Shown piece by piece: positions 34,848-46,397 of a DNA stretch of 64,000 nucleotides (position 1 is its first letter; each line of letters opens with the position of its first letter). The notes beneath the pieces were generated by a model that was given only the letters and a program-made list of their open reading frames with translations, did not search any database and was not told where the DNA came from. The position numbers and the translations under genes were made by a program. The stretch is from contig ML682088.1 in the NCBI GenBank assembly GCA_007922195.1, positions 2,343,567-2,407,566 of the forward strand. Direction: 5' to 3'. This stretch comes from Podocnemis expansa (taxonomy: Eukaryota > Chordata > Testudines > Podocnemididae).

Positions 34848-36204
34848 CCCACCACAGTCCCTGGAAAAGTCGTGAAACGGGTCTTTAAGGAGTTCATTTT
34901 GAGGCACTTGGAAGAGACAAAAGCAATCTGGAACAGAGAGCATGGATTCACCACAGGCAACTGCCAGATCATGACCTGATTGCCTTCTGTGATGAGATGA
35001 CTGGTTCTGTAGATGTGGGGAAAGTGGTGGACATGACACACCTTGATTTTTAGCAAAATTTTTGGTATATTTTCTCACAGTATTATTGCCAGCAAATTAA
35101 ATAAATGTGGTTTAGATTAATGGACTGTAAGGTGTATAGAAAGCTAGATAGATCTGGTAGTGATTAAGAGCTTCATGTGTAGTTGGCAGCCAGCAACAAG
35201 CAGAATGCCCCAGGGATGGGTGCTGGGGTTGGTTTAGCTCGATCTTTTCATTAATGATCTGAAGGATGGGGTGGATTGCACACTCAGCAAGTTTGGAAAT
35301 GACACTAAAGGGGGGAAGGGAAGGGAGTGCTAGATATCCTGGAGGCTAAGGATAGGACACAGAGTGACCTAGGGAAATTGGAGAATTGGGAAAGAGATAT
35401 CTGATGAGTTGAAAAAGGACAAGTGCAGGGTCCTGCACTTAGAATGAAAGAATCCCAGGCACTGCTACAACCTGGAAACTGATTGGCTAGTTAGCAGTTC
35501 TGCAGGAAAGGACCTATGAGTTATAGTGAACAAGAAGCTGTTGATATGAGTCAGCTGTGTGCCCTTATTGCCAAAAAGGCTGACAGAATATTGGGCTGCA
35601 TTTGTAGAAGCATTGCCAGCAGATGGAGGGATGTGATTAGTCCCCTCTGTTCAGCACTGGTGAAGCCCCATTTGGAGGACAATGTCCAGTTCTGGCCCCC
35701 TGCTACAGAAAAGATGTGGATAAATAGGGGAGAGTCCAGCAAAGGGCAACAAAAATGATTAGGGGGCTGGAACACATGATTTAAGAGGAGGGGCTGAAGG
35801 AACTGGGCTTGTTTAATCTGCAGAGGAGAAGAGTGAGGGAGGTTTTGATAGCAGACTACATCTACCTGAAGTGGGTGGGGGCTGCATGCAGGAAACTAGC
35901 CTGTAGCTAGTCTGTTGTCAGTGGTGTTAGATGACAGAACTAGGAGCAGTGGTCTCCATTTGCAGTGGAGGAGATCTAGGTTGGATATTAGGAAAAACTT
36001 TTTCAGGGGAGGAGGGTAGTGTTACGCTGGAATAGATTACCCATCGAGATGGTGGAATCTTCATCCTTAGAGGCTTTTAATGTGCAGCTTTGCAAAGCCC
36101 TGTGGGATGGTTTATTTGAAGGTTGGTTCTACTTTGAGCAGAGAATTGGACTAGATGACCTCCCAAGGCCTCTTCCAACCCTAATCTTCTATGATACTAA
36201 CATC

Positions 36205-37860
36205 TGGCAGATTACAGGGTCAATTAAGTTGAAATCATCAAAGGAACCTAAGGAATTTATATGGCCAGTTCCCAGGGGCATCTGTGAGGGCATTGTACCA
36301 GGCTTAGCACAGCTCAGCAGGTCAGGAGGGGTGTCGATAAGAAATGACTATGAGCTTGCTGCCTTTCTTGTTAAAGCTCTCTTTGAAACAGCTCAAATCC
36401 TTGTCTTTTTTTAAAAAACAGGAAGTCTAACTGTGTCTTTGGGCTGTTGTGTGAAAATAAGCTGGAGGACTAATGGCTTAAAAGTACTGCTTAATGGTTG
36501 CTCTTTGATTGGCATGTTGATGTAACTGTAGCACTTACTAACATAAAAGGGGTAGATAGGTCTAAGAAATTTGAATTTGGCCTTCTGGATATCTCTTGAA
36601 ATCCCCAGTGGCAGGTGGATGGCTGGCCACTTAAACTTCATCATCTGACCACTGGAAACCATTCCAGCCCATGGGTATCTATTGTTTGGGAATGCTGTTA
36701 CCTCTTGTGTTATCTATGTATGCTTGAAATCTAAAGCATATGGGGTTTGTGCCAGTGTTTAATCAGATGGATATGCTGTGTCTGCTTTTGACCAGTTCCT
36801 CACACTGTCTCACAAACAGTCCTTACCCTGAACTTCAGATAGAGAGAATCCCGAGCAACCAATCTGGAGACCCCAACGAAGAGCTGGAGGAAAGATGAGG
36901 ACTACTGGCACAAATGGTGTGTTTGTTTTGCTGCAGCAATGTTAGACAACAGTGGGCCAGAGTAGTAACTTGTAATTTCCTTTTGTGTCATTGTCCACAC
37001 ATCAACTTACAGATATATTCCATTCCTGGGACTTGGGGCTCAGATAACGGCTTGGTTGAGTGAGAAACTGATCCAGAAGGGAAAGGCAACTTCTGGAAAG
37101 ATAGAGAAGCTGGACGTGGTGGTGAGGAGCAGCTTGATTTGCTTTTGTACAGGACCATGCTAAGGAAAATTTAACTTTGGAGTTTTCAGTTATTTTGCTG
37201 CTGAGGCAGCGATTCCCAACCTGTGTTGTCAAGATTTATTTTTTGTGCAGTTGGTTGGAGTGGACAGGTTGAACCACACAGGAGTAAAGGGATTGTTAAC
37301 TCTAACAAAAAGGAGGCATGTATGGATAAGCTCCTCTTAGATAATGCATTGAGCCATCTGTACGGCCATGGAAACTTTTCTAGTAGAGCACACGCACGTC
37401 CACAAGGAATGTACGAGCACTCAAAACCCTGATTCTCACTGTGAGTACTGGGCCATATAAGCTCATTGTGATTTGATTGCTAGGGAGCTACAGTGGCAGT
37501 TTATTTTTTTATTTTTTGCTGAAGTTCTTATTTTAAAGCGATTAAACATCTGGCTTTATAGTAATGTTCCTCTGTTCGTCAGGGAGGTGTTCCAGCCTCT
37601 TGCAGAAACATAATGAAGAGCTAAAACACTGCTGAATTAGCTACAGGTATGTTTTTAAAGAAAGGTGATTCTCCTGTCAAGTCTATAGAACATACAAATC
37701 GCTGATCAAGTGTTGAGGAAACATTTTTCCCAAGAGTGTAAAGGGTGGTTAGGCAACCAACATTCTCCTCTTTTCCCCAGCTCCCTCCACATCTCCTTTA
37801 CACATGCCTTGCATTCCACATCATCCTTGGTCACTTTGGGTCATATTTACGAAGGTATTT
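36205..37860. other. Unassigned non-coding stretch
   Basis: Around 37207 the text CAGCGATTCCCAACCTGTG looks like a hAT left end, but the matching right end was not found. Otherwise nothing was recognised. Open frames at 36411-36662, 37002-37232 and 37223-37432 lack domains. Confidence 0.45.
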
Positions 37861-37867
37861 AGGCATC

Positions 37868-38339
37868 TACCATATATACTTGCCTAGAAGTCAATCAATG
37901 TATAAGCTGACCCTCAACTTTTAAGACCAGAAACCCAAAAAACCTCATGACTTGCATATAGGTTGAGGTCCCTGCACTGCACCAATTCCCTACCTAGCAC
38001 TGCCACCAGCATCCTGCGCTGCCCTGGGCCCCTCCCATCCTACCCCCCATCGAGAATACCTCATGCTGCCCAGACCCTATCCCTAACCCCCCTCCCTGTG
38101 CTGCCAACTCCCTGCGCTTCCCCAGGCCAACCTCTCACCACTGAGGGCCCCCTTGCCTTGCTGCTCTGGTGGCCACACCACAGACTGGGGCTCTTGCCCT
38201 GAGCATGCTCACAGCATGCTCAGGACAGGAAATTTCAAAACTCCCAACCACCCTATATACTCACACATATGCCAAGTGCTTTTTTCAAAGGAGATTTCAA
38301 GGAAGAAAATTCTTAACTTGTATGTGAGTATATATGGTA
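37868..38339. mobile_element. Mariner-like MITE with TA duplication (468 bp)
   Basis: The element at 37870-38337 begins CCATATATACTTGC and ends GTGAGTATATATGG (12 of 14 positions complementary), with TA on both flanks (37868-37869, 38338-38339). Left inner text GTATAAGCTGACCCTCAAC is typical of Tc1/mariner-like non-autonomous families. The interior, about 37960-38220, is C-rich and gives a false plus-strand frame. Confidence 0.75.
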
Positions 38340-38654
38340 AGCACTTTTGAAAATCCCTCTAGGTATCTGCTTGCTTTTTTACCTAATGACATCTGTAAAT
38401 CTGGGTCTTTGGCAGCCATGATGTGAGTTACACATTTTGAATAAATCTATTGTGTGCTATATGATAGCCTATGAGAGTCCCCAGATGAAAGGCTAGATTC
38501 ACTGAAGCAGGCACAAGGGGGTGTGATTAACTTCTTTCTGTACCATTCAGAGCCTCTGTTCTCCAGGAGGGATTCGTCTTGTGCCAGGGCAGTTGGCGAT
38601 GCTATTGCTGTCTCACCCAAGGTTTTCTGCCTGCAGGAATAGATTTACAAAGAA

Positions 38655-38850
38655 CATAAAACGGCCATGCTGGGTCAGACCAATGGTCCATCTAGCCTGA
38701 TATTCCCTGTTCTAATAGGGGCCAATGCCAGGTGCTTTAGAGGAAATAAACAGAACAGGTTCTCATTGTGGTATCCATCTCTTCTTGCCTGTTTTCAGCT
38801 TCTGGGAAATAGAAGCCAGGGACACTTTAGAACATGGCCTTAAATTATGA
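38655..38850 (+). mobile_element. LINE-related dispersed repeat
   Basis: AAGAACATAAAACGGCCATG, CTGGGTCAGACCAATGGTCC, AGGGGCCAATGCCAGGTGC and CAGCTTCTGGGAAATAGAAG belong to a dispersed family common in reptile genomes, possibly a CR1-type 3' region. The class is from memory and not certain. Confidence 0.6.
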
Positions 38851-39089
38851 CTAAGGCTGCATGGAATTCTTGTCAATGGAAGTTGTAATAAGATGTACTA
38901 ATTCAGTAGATCATGCCCCCTGCAGTCAAAGGAAGATTGCAGCTGCTTTCCACCATTACAACTTTTATCTTAGAGGACTTTTCACCCCTGATGCCCACTG
39001 GCAGGGACTCCACTGCTGTATGTTCTGTCTTTAAGCCATAAGGCTGGCCTAATATAGCAGTCTTTCCTGCACCTTTTAGAATGTTCTTC

Positions 39090-39365
39090 TCGGAAGCATC
39101 TTGGATATTTATTTCAGGAATGGGTGGCTGAGGTTTTGTGGCCTGTGTGGTGCAGGAGGCAGGGGTGTTGCTGGTGCTGAGCTAATGGGGCTTGAGCCCT
39201 GAGTCCCAGCACCCGAGCCCTGGGACCATCACCAGGCCACCCATGAGCCCCAAATCCCAAAACGCTGAGCCCTGGGTCTTTTCCTGGGCCAGCATTGCTC
39301 CTGGCAGGAGGTCAGACTAGATGATCGTATTGGCCCCATCTGAACTTAGTGTCTGAGTTTCTGTG
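39090..39365 (+). mobile_element. CR1 3' end with hAT insertion
   Basis: GGAATGGGTGGCTGAGGTTT TGTGGCC leads into the tail GGTCAGACTAGATGATCGTA after a 144-bp insertion. The final CCCCATCTGAACTTAGTGTCTG completes the tail. Confidence 0.7.
39152..39311. mobile_element. Small hAT-like MITE (144 bp)
   Basis: The element at 39160-39303 begins CAGGGGTGTTGCTGG and ends CCAGCATTGCTCCTG (inverted repeat CAGGGGTGTTGCTGG against CAGGAGCAATGCTGG). The flanks are GCAGGAGG on both sides (39152-39159, 39304-39311), a perfect 8-bp duplication. It sits in the CR1 tail. Confidence 0.8.
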
Positions 39366-39369
39366 ACAG

Positions 39370-40270
39370 AATTGTAGAACTCCATCAAATCCATGCAATG
39401 TCTTGTCTAACATTAATACTTCTAGCCATGTGGTCTTTGAGAGAGACAGAGAGGAAAATAAGTGAGAGGGGATTGAATGGAGGAGGAGGAGAGGGTTTTT
39501 TTTTTTGGTTTTGTTCGTTTTTAAATCCAGCTATTATCTAAGCACCTCCATGCTAAAAAATGCAATTTTTTAGGGTCTTGCAGTGTGGTCCTATTGTTGG
39601 TGAGCAGATCAGTAACATAACAGCAGGGATGGGTACTAAGCAGCCCTTAGGTTGGTTAATTCAAGCATACATCTTTCCCAAATGTATAAATATCTTTACT
39701 AGATCCCAGTCTATCCACCCTACAGTCTCTCCCACTAACTACTACTTTTTTTACCTTTGAGATGAAAAGGATTTTAATTGCTGAAAAATTCTGCTGGGGG
39801 GGACTAGAAAAATAAACTGGCTGGCTGTTAGGCTAACCTTTGCTTCCTGTAGAGCTAGCGAAGGTGTATTAATGTTCTTAAACAGGCTTCTCCATCTGTG
39901 CTTCACTGATTCACTCCCTCAGATCATCTCCCAGGCCACCCTTGCTTTGGCTGCCACAGAATCCTCTGAGATTAGTACTTTATATACTGCTGTGACAAAC
40001 TTCTGATATTGATGCCCAGGGAGTCTCTGGTATTTTTCAAAGGGGAAAAGGCTAAAAGTTTTTCTAGTGATGGCTTTTCATGGTGGGAGGGCTGTAAAGA
40101 AGTTGTTTTGAGGTTAATGAAATAAATGTGCTAATTGCACCAGCGTCTGAATGTTACCTGTTCCACACATGGCAAGGCCTTTTTACACAGCTACAATTTT
40201 GGGAGGCCCAAGAGATATTTTTCTTGGCTTCTTTGACTTGTTAATTGTTATCATTTTTCATTTAAAGTTC
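39370..40270. other. Unassigned non-coding stretch
   Basis: Nothing recognised. Poly-T/G-T tract near 39500. Confidence 0.5.
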
Positions 40271-40272
40271 AA

Positions 40273-40420
40273 TAGTAATTTAATGCCTTGCATGTTACCG
40301 AGTTCCAAAGGGTTAGCCATATTGGTCTAGTTCAGAAAAACAAATTGGGAACATAAAGAGATAAATAAATTAGTTAGTCTTTAAGTGCCCCAGGACTCCT
40401 TGTTTGTTTTAGTAATTTAA
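40273..40420. mobile_element. Foldback-family element, rearranged arms
   Basis: The left half (from 40300) starts AGTTCCAAAGGGTTAGCCAT and the right half reads TTAGTTAGTCTTTAAGTGCC, then AGGACTCCTTGTTTG, which is the opposite orientation of the same family, so the copy joins two inverted pieces. TAGTAATTTAA occurs at 40273-40283 and 40410-40420, an 11-bp direct repeat, although about 17 bases of extra sequence lie between the left repeat and the recognised arm. Confidence 0.6.
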
Positions 40421-40829
40421 CAAACTCACTGGTCATTGAGAAACGTCCTTGTTTTCACTATACTGTGCAGTATAGTCATCTGATTCCACTCAGTAGAGGG
40501 CAGTAATACACAGCAACAAGTTCCTTCCTGTATCCCACTGAAGTTAATGAAACAATTTGGTGCATAAAGTTAAACATGTGCTACATTTTTTTGTGGCATC
40601 TTTATCTTAGCTAACAGCTTTCTCATTCATTGATTCTAAAGAAGATTATGCTGTAATCTAATTTAATATTTATACTAATCTTTGCTGGCAAAAAGTGTGT
40701 TCTTTTCCTCAGTGAGACCAGCCAGTAGTGGGAGACATGATCATACATGTGTAGTCAGCGTGATTTAAGAGCAGTCTTAGACAGGGTGTCTCTGTTCTCC
40801 TCCTCCTTCCTCGTCCCCCACCATACCCG

Positions 40830-40844
40830 CCCCCCCCCCCCCCC
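40830..40844. repeat. C homopolymer (15 bp)
   Basis: Fifteen consecutive C in an A/C-rich context, a likely slippage site. The minus-strand frames at 40.7-41.0 kb run through it and are not genes. Confidence 0.9.
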
Positions 40845-40949
40845 ATTTCCCTGACCAAAGGGTGTTTGTGCCTTCCTGCTTCTCTCATTTTCACTTTCCC
40901 CAAAATGGCATCCCTCTAATCTCCCCCTCCACCCAGGGTTGTGTGTGCC

Positions 40950-41136
40950 CAGGGCTGGCCCAGCCATAAAGATGAACTAGGGAGCCACCTAGGGCACCAG
41001 ACTTTGAGGAGCGCCAAATTAGACAGAATTGAATTTATCTATTTTAAAAAAATCAATATTTTATCTCTTTTAAAAGGGGAGGGGGGGAGCACCAAAGTCA
41101 GTTTTCCTAGGGTGCCAGAAACTCTTGGGCTCGTCC
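40950..41136. mobile_element. hAT-like MITE, CAGGGCTGG type
   Basis: Begins CAGGGCTGGCCCAGCC and ends near GGGCTCGTCCTACG. Internal paired words AGGGCACCAGACTTTG and CTAGGGTGCCAGAAAC lie at the inner ends of the arms. The same terminal type as 18959-19377. Confidence 0.5.
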
Positions 41137-41589
41137 TACGTCTGCCCTCTTATTCCCCTTTCTCCCATTCAAGGTCCTCCGTTTTCCTCATAATGGCAGG
41201 AGCTCTATGTGTACTCCCTTTTCTTCCTTGCCCCATGTCTCCCATTTTTCCCTTCCCCAGATACCAGATACCCATTTTTTTACTCCATACCAGGAGCTCT
41301 ATCTGCTTCTTATTCCCTTCATTTCCACCTTCCTTCACCATTTCTCAGGCTCCGTATACCTCTTTCTTTTGTACGACAATCTCTCATTCTATTCCCTAGG
41401 CCAGGGCTGTTTACCTACTCCCATTGTCCCCTTCCCCACTTCTCAGCATTATTTTCTGACTAAGAGAGATCAGTCAGGATAACAGGTGTCAACATGATGT
41501 GCAGATGAACAAAGATGACATAGGGTTTTACGTTGGGAGACATTAGCTGATGCCATCAAACTTGTTGGATAGGTAGGCAATTGCAGTGC

Positions 41590-41725
41590 AGAGGTGGCCT
41601 TAAGCAATTGGGGGCCCTAGGCGAAGGCCCATTGTGGGGCCTCTTAAAGGTCCCCCTATAGGCCTCACTGCCACTGTCCCCCTGGCCCTGGTCCACCCTG
41701 CAGCCCAAACTCTTCCCTCCCACCC
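41590..41725. mobile_element. GC-rich hAT-like fragment
   Basis: GAGGTGGCCTTAAGCAATTG followed by GGGGGCCCTAGGCGAAGG resembles the GC-rich blocks at 27 and 45 kb. It is truncated by the foldback-family fragment at 41728. Confidence 0.4.
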
Positions 41726-41727
41726 TG

Positions 41728-41779
41728 GACTCCTTGTTTGTTTTGCTGAACCAGACTAACATGACTATGTCTCTGGAAC
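41728..41779 (-). mobile_element. Foldback-family end fragment
   Basis: Plus-strand text GGACTCCTTGTTTGTTTTGC, CAGACTAACATGACTATG, TCTCTGGAAC is the outer end of the foldback family in reverse orientation. Only about 50 bp remain. Confidence 0.65.
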
Positions 41780-41789
41780 CTGTAAATTA

Positions 41790-43095
41790 TTCTAGCGTAT
41801 GATATTTTTAAAGATCTTTCCATCAGGAAGCTTGTAAGTTGATCATCTTTCACTTAACATAAATGAGCTAATGCTGAACTACAAAGTTAAAATGAACATT
41901 TAAATTTTTTTTAAAAAAAGTATGTGCATTAATGAACAAATCAAAAGTGGTAAAATTAATGATGGCTGAAAAATAACTAAAATACCACATTTAAAATTTT
42001 GGCAGTCAAATCTTATAAATTTTTCATATAGGCTTGGGTTTACATGCACTAGCAGTTTAATACAAATAATCATAATAAATAAAAATAAGTGAAAAGAAGG
42101 TTTCTAGTGTGTAGCTATAAATGAAAAATACCAAATTCCAATGAAATTCTCTGAAGTACTCAAGTTTATAAGACTCTGGCCCCCTTAAAAATATTAAATA
42201 GCAAGTACAAAAAGAAGCTAAAAACATTACTTACCAAAAGAAAGACATAAAGCACAGACATCACATACAGCTGTAAATATTGCTTGAGGGCAGCAGTGTA
42301 TTTATATGTATCAGCCTATATGGACCTATCTGGTAACTAGAGCTAACTAAAGCCAAAGGAAAAATTGTCACAAAAGCAAAGGAAAAGGCAAAAGAAGATC
42401 AGGTAAAAAGAAAAGGAAAAGGCAATATTTCAAACATGGGATTATAAAATGGCAGAATAAATGGGCAGACAAAAGAATTAAAAGATGAGACCATTTGGAA
42501 AAGTTCCTCCTATTGTGCTGTCTATTGCTTGCTCATACTTTCAGTGTGAAAGTGATGGGCAGAGAATGGTGAAATTTGCAGTTCAGATGAAGCACAGATC
42601 ACAGTGATGCGTTGCCCTAATAAGCCAAGACTGAAAAGTGCTTAGGCTTTCAGCCCTCTGCTAGATGGGAACCAGGTCTGTATTTTTTCTATCCTTTTAT
42701 TTCTGTCACCAGATTGAGGATGGGGCTCCTTATTGCTCAGGGCCTTTGGTAGCTGCTTGCTTCACCTACCCGTAAAGCCACCACTGTTGCAGAGGTGTGT
42801 GATGCTGTGCCTGTGCTAAACAGATGGCCTGTTTACTCACCATGTTTTTGTCCCTCAATTTACCTCTGATTTTTCCCCTTTCCATTTGCTGATTTACCTC
42901 CAAATTAATAGGGTTTTAGGCACTGATACCTAAGACATTTCCTGAAGTTTTGAAATTTATTGGATAATAGTGTTCAAAACAGAGGAATGCCATTAGGTTG
43001 ACTAGGGCTTTGCAAGCCCAATCAGTTAATAACAGTGGGAAAACCTGAGGTCCTCACTTAATTTTACTTACAGACATCACTTAGACTAGCAAAAA
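41790..43095. other. Unassigned A-rich stretch
   Basis: Very A-rich between 41880 and 42480, with AATAAATAAAAATAA-like simple sequence. No gene recognised. Confidence 0.5.
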
Positions 43096-43101
43096 CACCA
43101 A

Positions 43102-43465
43102 GGTTACATCCACATCTGCTTTTTTAGTTCGGACTTGCTGGTTTGAATTAAAAAAGTCTGAAATTAGTCCAAACTAGCCTCAGGCTAGTTTGAACTAACC
43201 GCGGCTTTTTAGTTAGAACTAGCGGCGCATTTGAGTTTTAACTAACTTTTTAGTTTGAACTAGAATGCATGGCAAGCTCAAAGTAACTGGCTAGTTTGAA
43301 CTTCTTTAATCCGAATTAACCGTTACTTGAGTCTTGCCTGTGCTTAGTTTGAACTAAGCACAGAAGTCTGGACTAACCACCGGGTTTTACTAATCTGGAC
43401 TGAGCTTTGCCTAGTCCGAACTAAGAAATTCTTAGTTTGGGCTAGCCAAAACCTAGTGTGGCCAA
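43102..43465. mobile_element. MITE family B, copy 3
   Basis: Arms are filled with CTAGTTTGAACTAA and TTAGTTCGGACTTG-like words. Left GGTTACATCCACATCTG and right CTAGTGTGGCC resemble diverged family B ends. The 3-bp flank could not be resolved. Confidence 0.6.
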
Positions 43466-43469
43466 GGGC

Positions 43470-44390
43470 TAAATTAGCCCAGACTAAGCTTGCAAAATTT
43501 CATGCACATGCTAATCTTTACATGGAGCAAGTAGTTTCACTGAGGCTTGTGGGATTATCCATCGTGTATAAAGTTAAGCAGATCTATACATCCTTGCAGG
43601 AGTGGCTTATACCACGTTTGGTGGCCCAACATTTGTAACTCCTGTGCTGGGTAAATAGAAGTTACTTGCTGTTGGAGGCTCCACTTTGGACCTCACCACC
43701 AATAGTCTGCCTTGATCAGTCTTCATCAGGAGTTTGATGCAGTGGTAGGCTCTGGGCTGCTTTTCAGGCATTTGCTTTATCTATCCCTGCTGTGAGGATA
43801 GCTGGGATAGCACCATTCATTTGCATAGACATGGTCATAAATGGGGGCTGATAAGTTTTGATTTGTCTGCTGTGGTTTTCCTTGTGAAGGCTTTTAATAC
43901 AGTTCTTAGTTTTCAAAAATATTATATCAGTCTGGAGTACGGATGTTGCCACTTACAGCATTTTATATTAAGAGTGTGCTGACAAACAGCTGAGGAAAAT
44001 CTGTTCTGGTCAGATATGTTGTCTTGTGCCTTTAGTCCCTGTTCAGGCAAAGATCCCATAAAGCAAATGAGTAAAGGAGGAGTAAGATGGACTTCTGATT
44101 TGATCTAAAGCAATTTGCTGGCATAAAACGTTAATGGGCATAACCATCTACTGGCCTCAGAATTGCATGACTTTTTAAAGTCTATCATGATTTTCCCCTT
44201 AAATTCAGTTCTACTCCAGTAGATATTTGCTTTGCATCTCTTACACTATAGTACAGCAAATGACATATCTTCTGTGATAGGACTCCTTTCCCTTTGATCA
44301 AGCCTGCCAAAGGGATTAGGTCTCAGCCACTTTATCTTTTTCTGGAGGTCAAAAACTTTCCCTCTCCAGCATGGTGTGCCTGAATTCCCA
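43470..44390. other. Unassigned non-coding stretch
   Basis: No gene, RNA or repeat family recognised. Confidence 0.5.
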
Positions 44391-44397
44391 AACAATC

Positions 44398-44675
44398 TAA
44401 GGGTATGTCTATATTGATGGCAGCAAAATCGTTGCTGTCAGCAAGATCTTCAAGGTGCGATTCAGCAGCGTGTATGAACTCACTGAATTGCTCTGGAAAT
44501 CGCTTCAGCAAGTCCAGCCTCAGAACTGGAGTTGCTGAAAGCCAACTGCAAGGCATTTGCAGTTGGCTTCCCTTAGTGTGTCTCAGCGGTTGAGAAAGGC
44601 AAGGTATTTTATATGCCTTGTGTATCTGCTGTTGACTGCTGCCAAGAAGCCCTGTATGTGTAGACTAGGACTAAG
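44398..44675. mobile_element. MITE of GTCTACACT superfamily, distinct interior
   Basis: Starts GGGTATGTCTATATTGATGG after TAA and ends ATGTGTAGACTAGGAC before TAA. The interior (GCAGCAAAATCGTTGCTG, AGTTGGCTTCC) is unlike families A and B. A 3-bp TAA duplication is plausible, but the termini are imperfect (8 of 14). Confidence 0.55.
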
Positions 44676-44988
44676 ACTCAAATGGCCTCAGTGAAAGAGA
44701 GTTTACTAAGAAAAGAGACAGACCACATTGAAACATAAAGTGGTCAGTGGCTGTAGAGAAAAAGCATAGTTTTGGGGGCTTTTAGCAGTGGTCAGGGTCT
44801 TATGATACAGATAACTATTTTAGGGGCGTGGGTTGTTATTTGCCATCACAAGAGCAGGGTTTGATTTGCATATATGTCCACTAACCACTCTGGGCCTATT
44901 AAAGTACATTTATTTTGCCTGTGAAACAAAGCAGGCTTATTCACTTTCTACATAATTTCAAACGTTTGCTAGTGTTCTCCTAGGTTTT

Positions 44989-45518
44989 CATATCTACAGT
45001 GGTGGATTAGCGGCCTCTGCACCCCTGGGCCTCTCACATTGGTGGCCCCGCTTGGGTCTGCACCCCCCCCCCTCCAGTCTACAACCCTGCCCTCTGCAGA
45101 AGGGCTGGTGCTGGGGGAGGAGGGACTGGGGCCAGGCCAGCCCCAGCTGGGCTGATTGCCACCACCTCCACCCCTGAGCAGCACACGCACATAGGGAGGC
45201 TTCCAGTGTGGCCTGGCTGTGCTGTACTGCACATCCCAGCAGCCAGCGCTGGGCCTGGGGATGGACTGGCCAGCCCAGGGGCAGGGCAGAACAGCAGAAA
45301 CCAGCCTCTGGGCTGGTCCAGCCTGCTCCCAGGGGCGGATCGGCTGGGCCAGAGGTGAGGCCGGGGTGGGAGAGGAATGCAGAGCCTAGCCTCCGGCCCA
45401 GCACGGCTCCGTCCCCCCCTTCCACCCTAGCTCCACACAACAGAGGACCCTCCACATTGTGTGGGCCTCTGTGCCCAGGCCCCATAGGCCCATGCGTTAA
45501 TCCACCCATGAATATCTG
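44989..45518. mobile_element. GC-rich hAT-like element with decayed 8-bp duplication
   Basis: The element at 44997-45510 begins CAGTGGTGGATTAGCGGCC and ends GCGTTAATCCACCCATG, a clear terminal inverted repeat (CAGTGGTGGATTA against CATGGGTGGATTA). The flanks CATATCTA (44989-44996) and AATATCTG (45511-45518) share six of eight bases. The two large opposed frames (171 residues minus, 138 plus) are low-complexity Gly/Pro/Ala translations of the GC-rich interior. Confidence 0.75.
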
Positions 45519-46118
45519 TTCTTATCAGTTCAATCCTCCATCTCCATGCATGAACATATGGGGATCAATCTATATGCTGCACGGGCCAATGCTACTCTTG
45601 GTCTGGACTACAAATATTATCTAAACTTACACTGTTCAAGGAAAAAGCACCTTTACCTGTTGTTTATCTTGGTCTACAGCTACCATCTGAATGTGCCCTT
45701 TGAGTTTTTTAATTGCCACAGGTGCCACTCTAATGTTTAAACGAGAAACATATTTTCCAGAACGGTTGGTTGAATCTGTTTAGCCCCAGATAGCAGATTG
45801 TAGATACTTTCTTGGTCCGTTTTCACTGTAGAACTGGGGTCTGATATCCTTTTAGGATGCCTCTGAATCTTGCCCTCCAGATCACACTGATTGACATCAG
45901 GACACACAAGGTTATAAGCCTCTGCTCCTTTTACACATGCCAGTTTCCAAGAAAAAAGAGGAAGCTATTTTTTTGCCTTTACATGTATGTGCCTTGAATT
46001 GACTTGCACGAACTCAGCTCAGAGGGAGCAAGCTAATCTAACACTAAGCATGGCCAGCACCATTTTGCCTTTGGGAAGCATGACAGATGTCTGATCCTAG
46101 ATCATGACTTGAGCCTAA

Positions 46119-46328
46119 CTAAGGCTTGGTTAAGTTTCCTTTGGCCTTGAACCACACCTTGGCCTTTTGAATTTCTGCCTTGCCTCTTGCTACCATGTGC
46201 TTATATACTTGCAAAATTTGCCTCTGCAAGTTCTGTATCCAGGCTTCTGACGGGGCTACCAGAGCCAGCTGAGTTGGAACTGCATTAATTTTTTGTCTTT
46301 CCGATGATGTCCTTGGTCTTTCCCTCAA
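46119..46328 (-). pseudogene. Possible integrase C-terminal remnant
   Basis: A 69-residue minus-strand open piece rich in Lys/Arg/Gln, placed just downstream of integrase-core text at about 46.8-46.95 kb. Position and the helix-like basic composition suggest the integrase tail, but no diagnostic residue is seen. Confidence 0.35.
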
Positions 46329-46397
46329 GATCTAGCAAGAGGACAGAGCTTTGAATTTGCTTTCTCTAGCTGTGATGTGTATTAGCACCATTAGTAA

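Larger units (their letters stand above)
33390..36200 (+). mobile_element. CR1 LINE, nearly full 3' half, split by a MITE
   Basis: The linker is at 33516-33755 (QPAWLNKEVFGDLKQKK). RT text runs around 34060-34200 and resumes at 34845-35300 after the MITE. The 3' part at 35516-35758 has ALIAKKADRILGCICRS followed by a WRDVISPLCSALVKPHLE-like piece. The tail is near 36130-36195 (CTAGATGACCTCCCAAGGCC, CTATGATACT). Frameshifts and stops throughout make it a pseudogenic LINE. Confidence 0.85.

Noticed and set aside
36019..36414. 131-residue plus-strand frame
   Set aside because: Its first half is the CR1 tail region and the rest runs into unique DNA; no domain.
37207..37440. Possible hAT element starting CAGCGATTCCCAACC
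   Set aside because: No matching right end and no 8-bp duplication could be found.
44994..45624. Opposed 171- and 138-residue frames
   Set aside because: Both translate the GC-rich interior of a hAT-like element with terminal inverted repeats.
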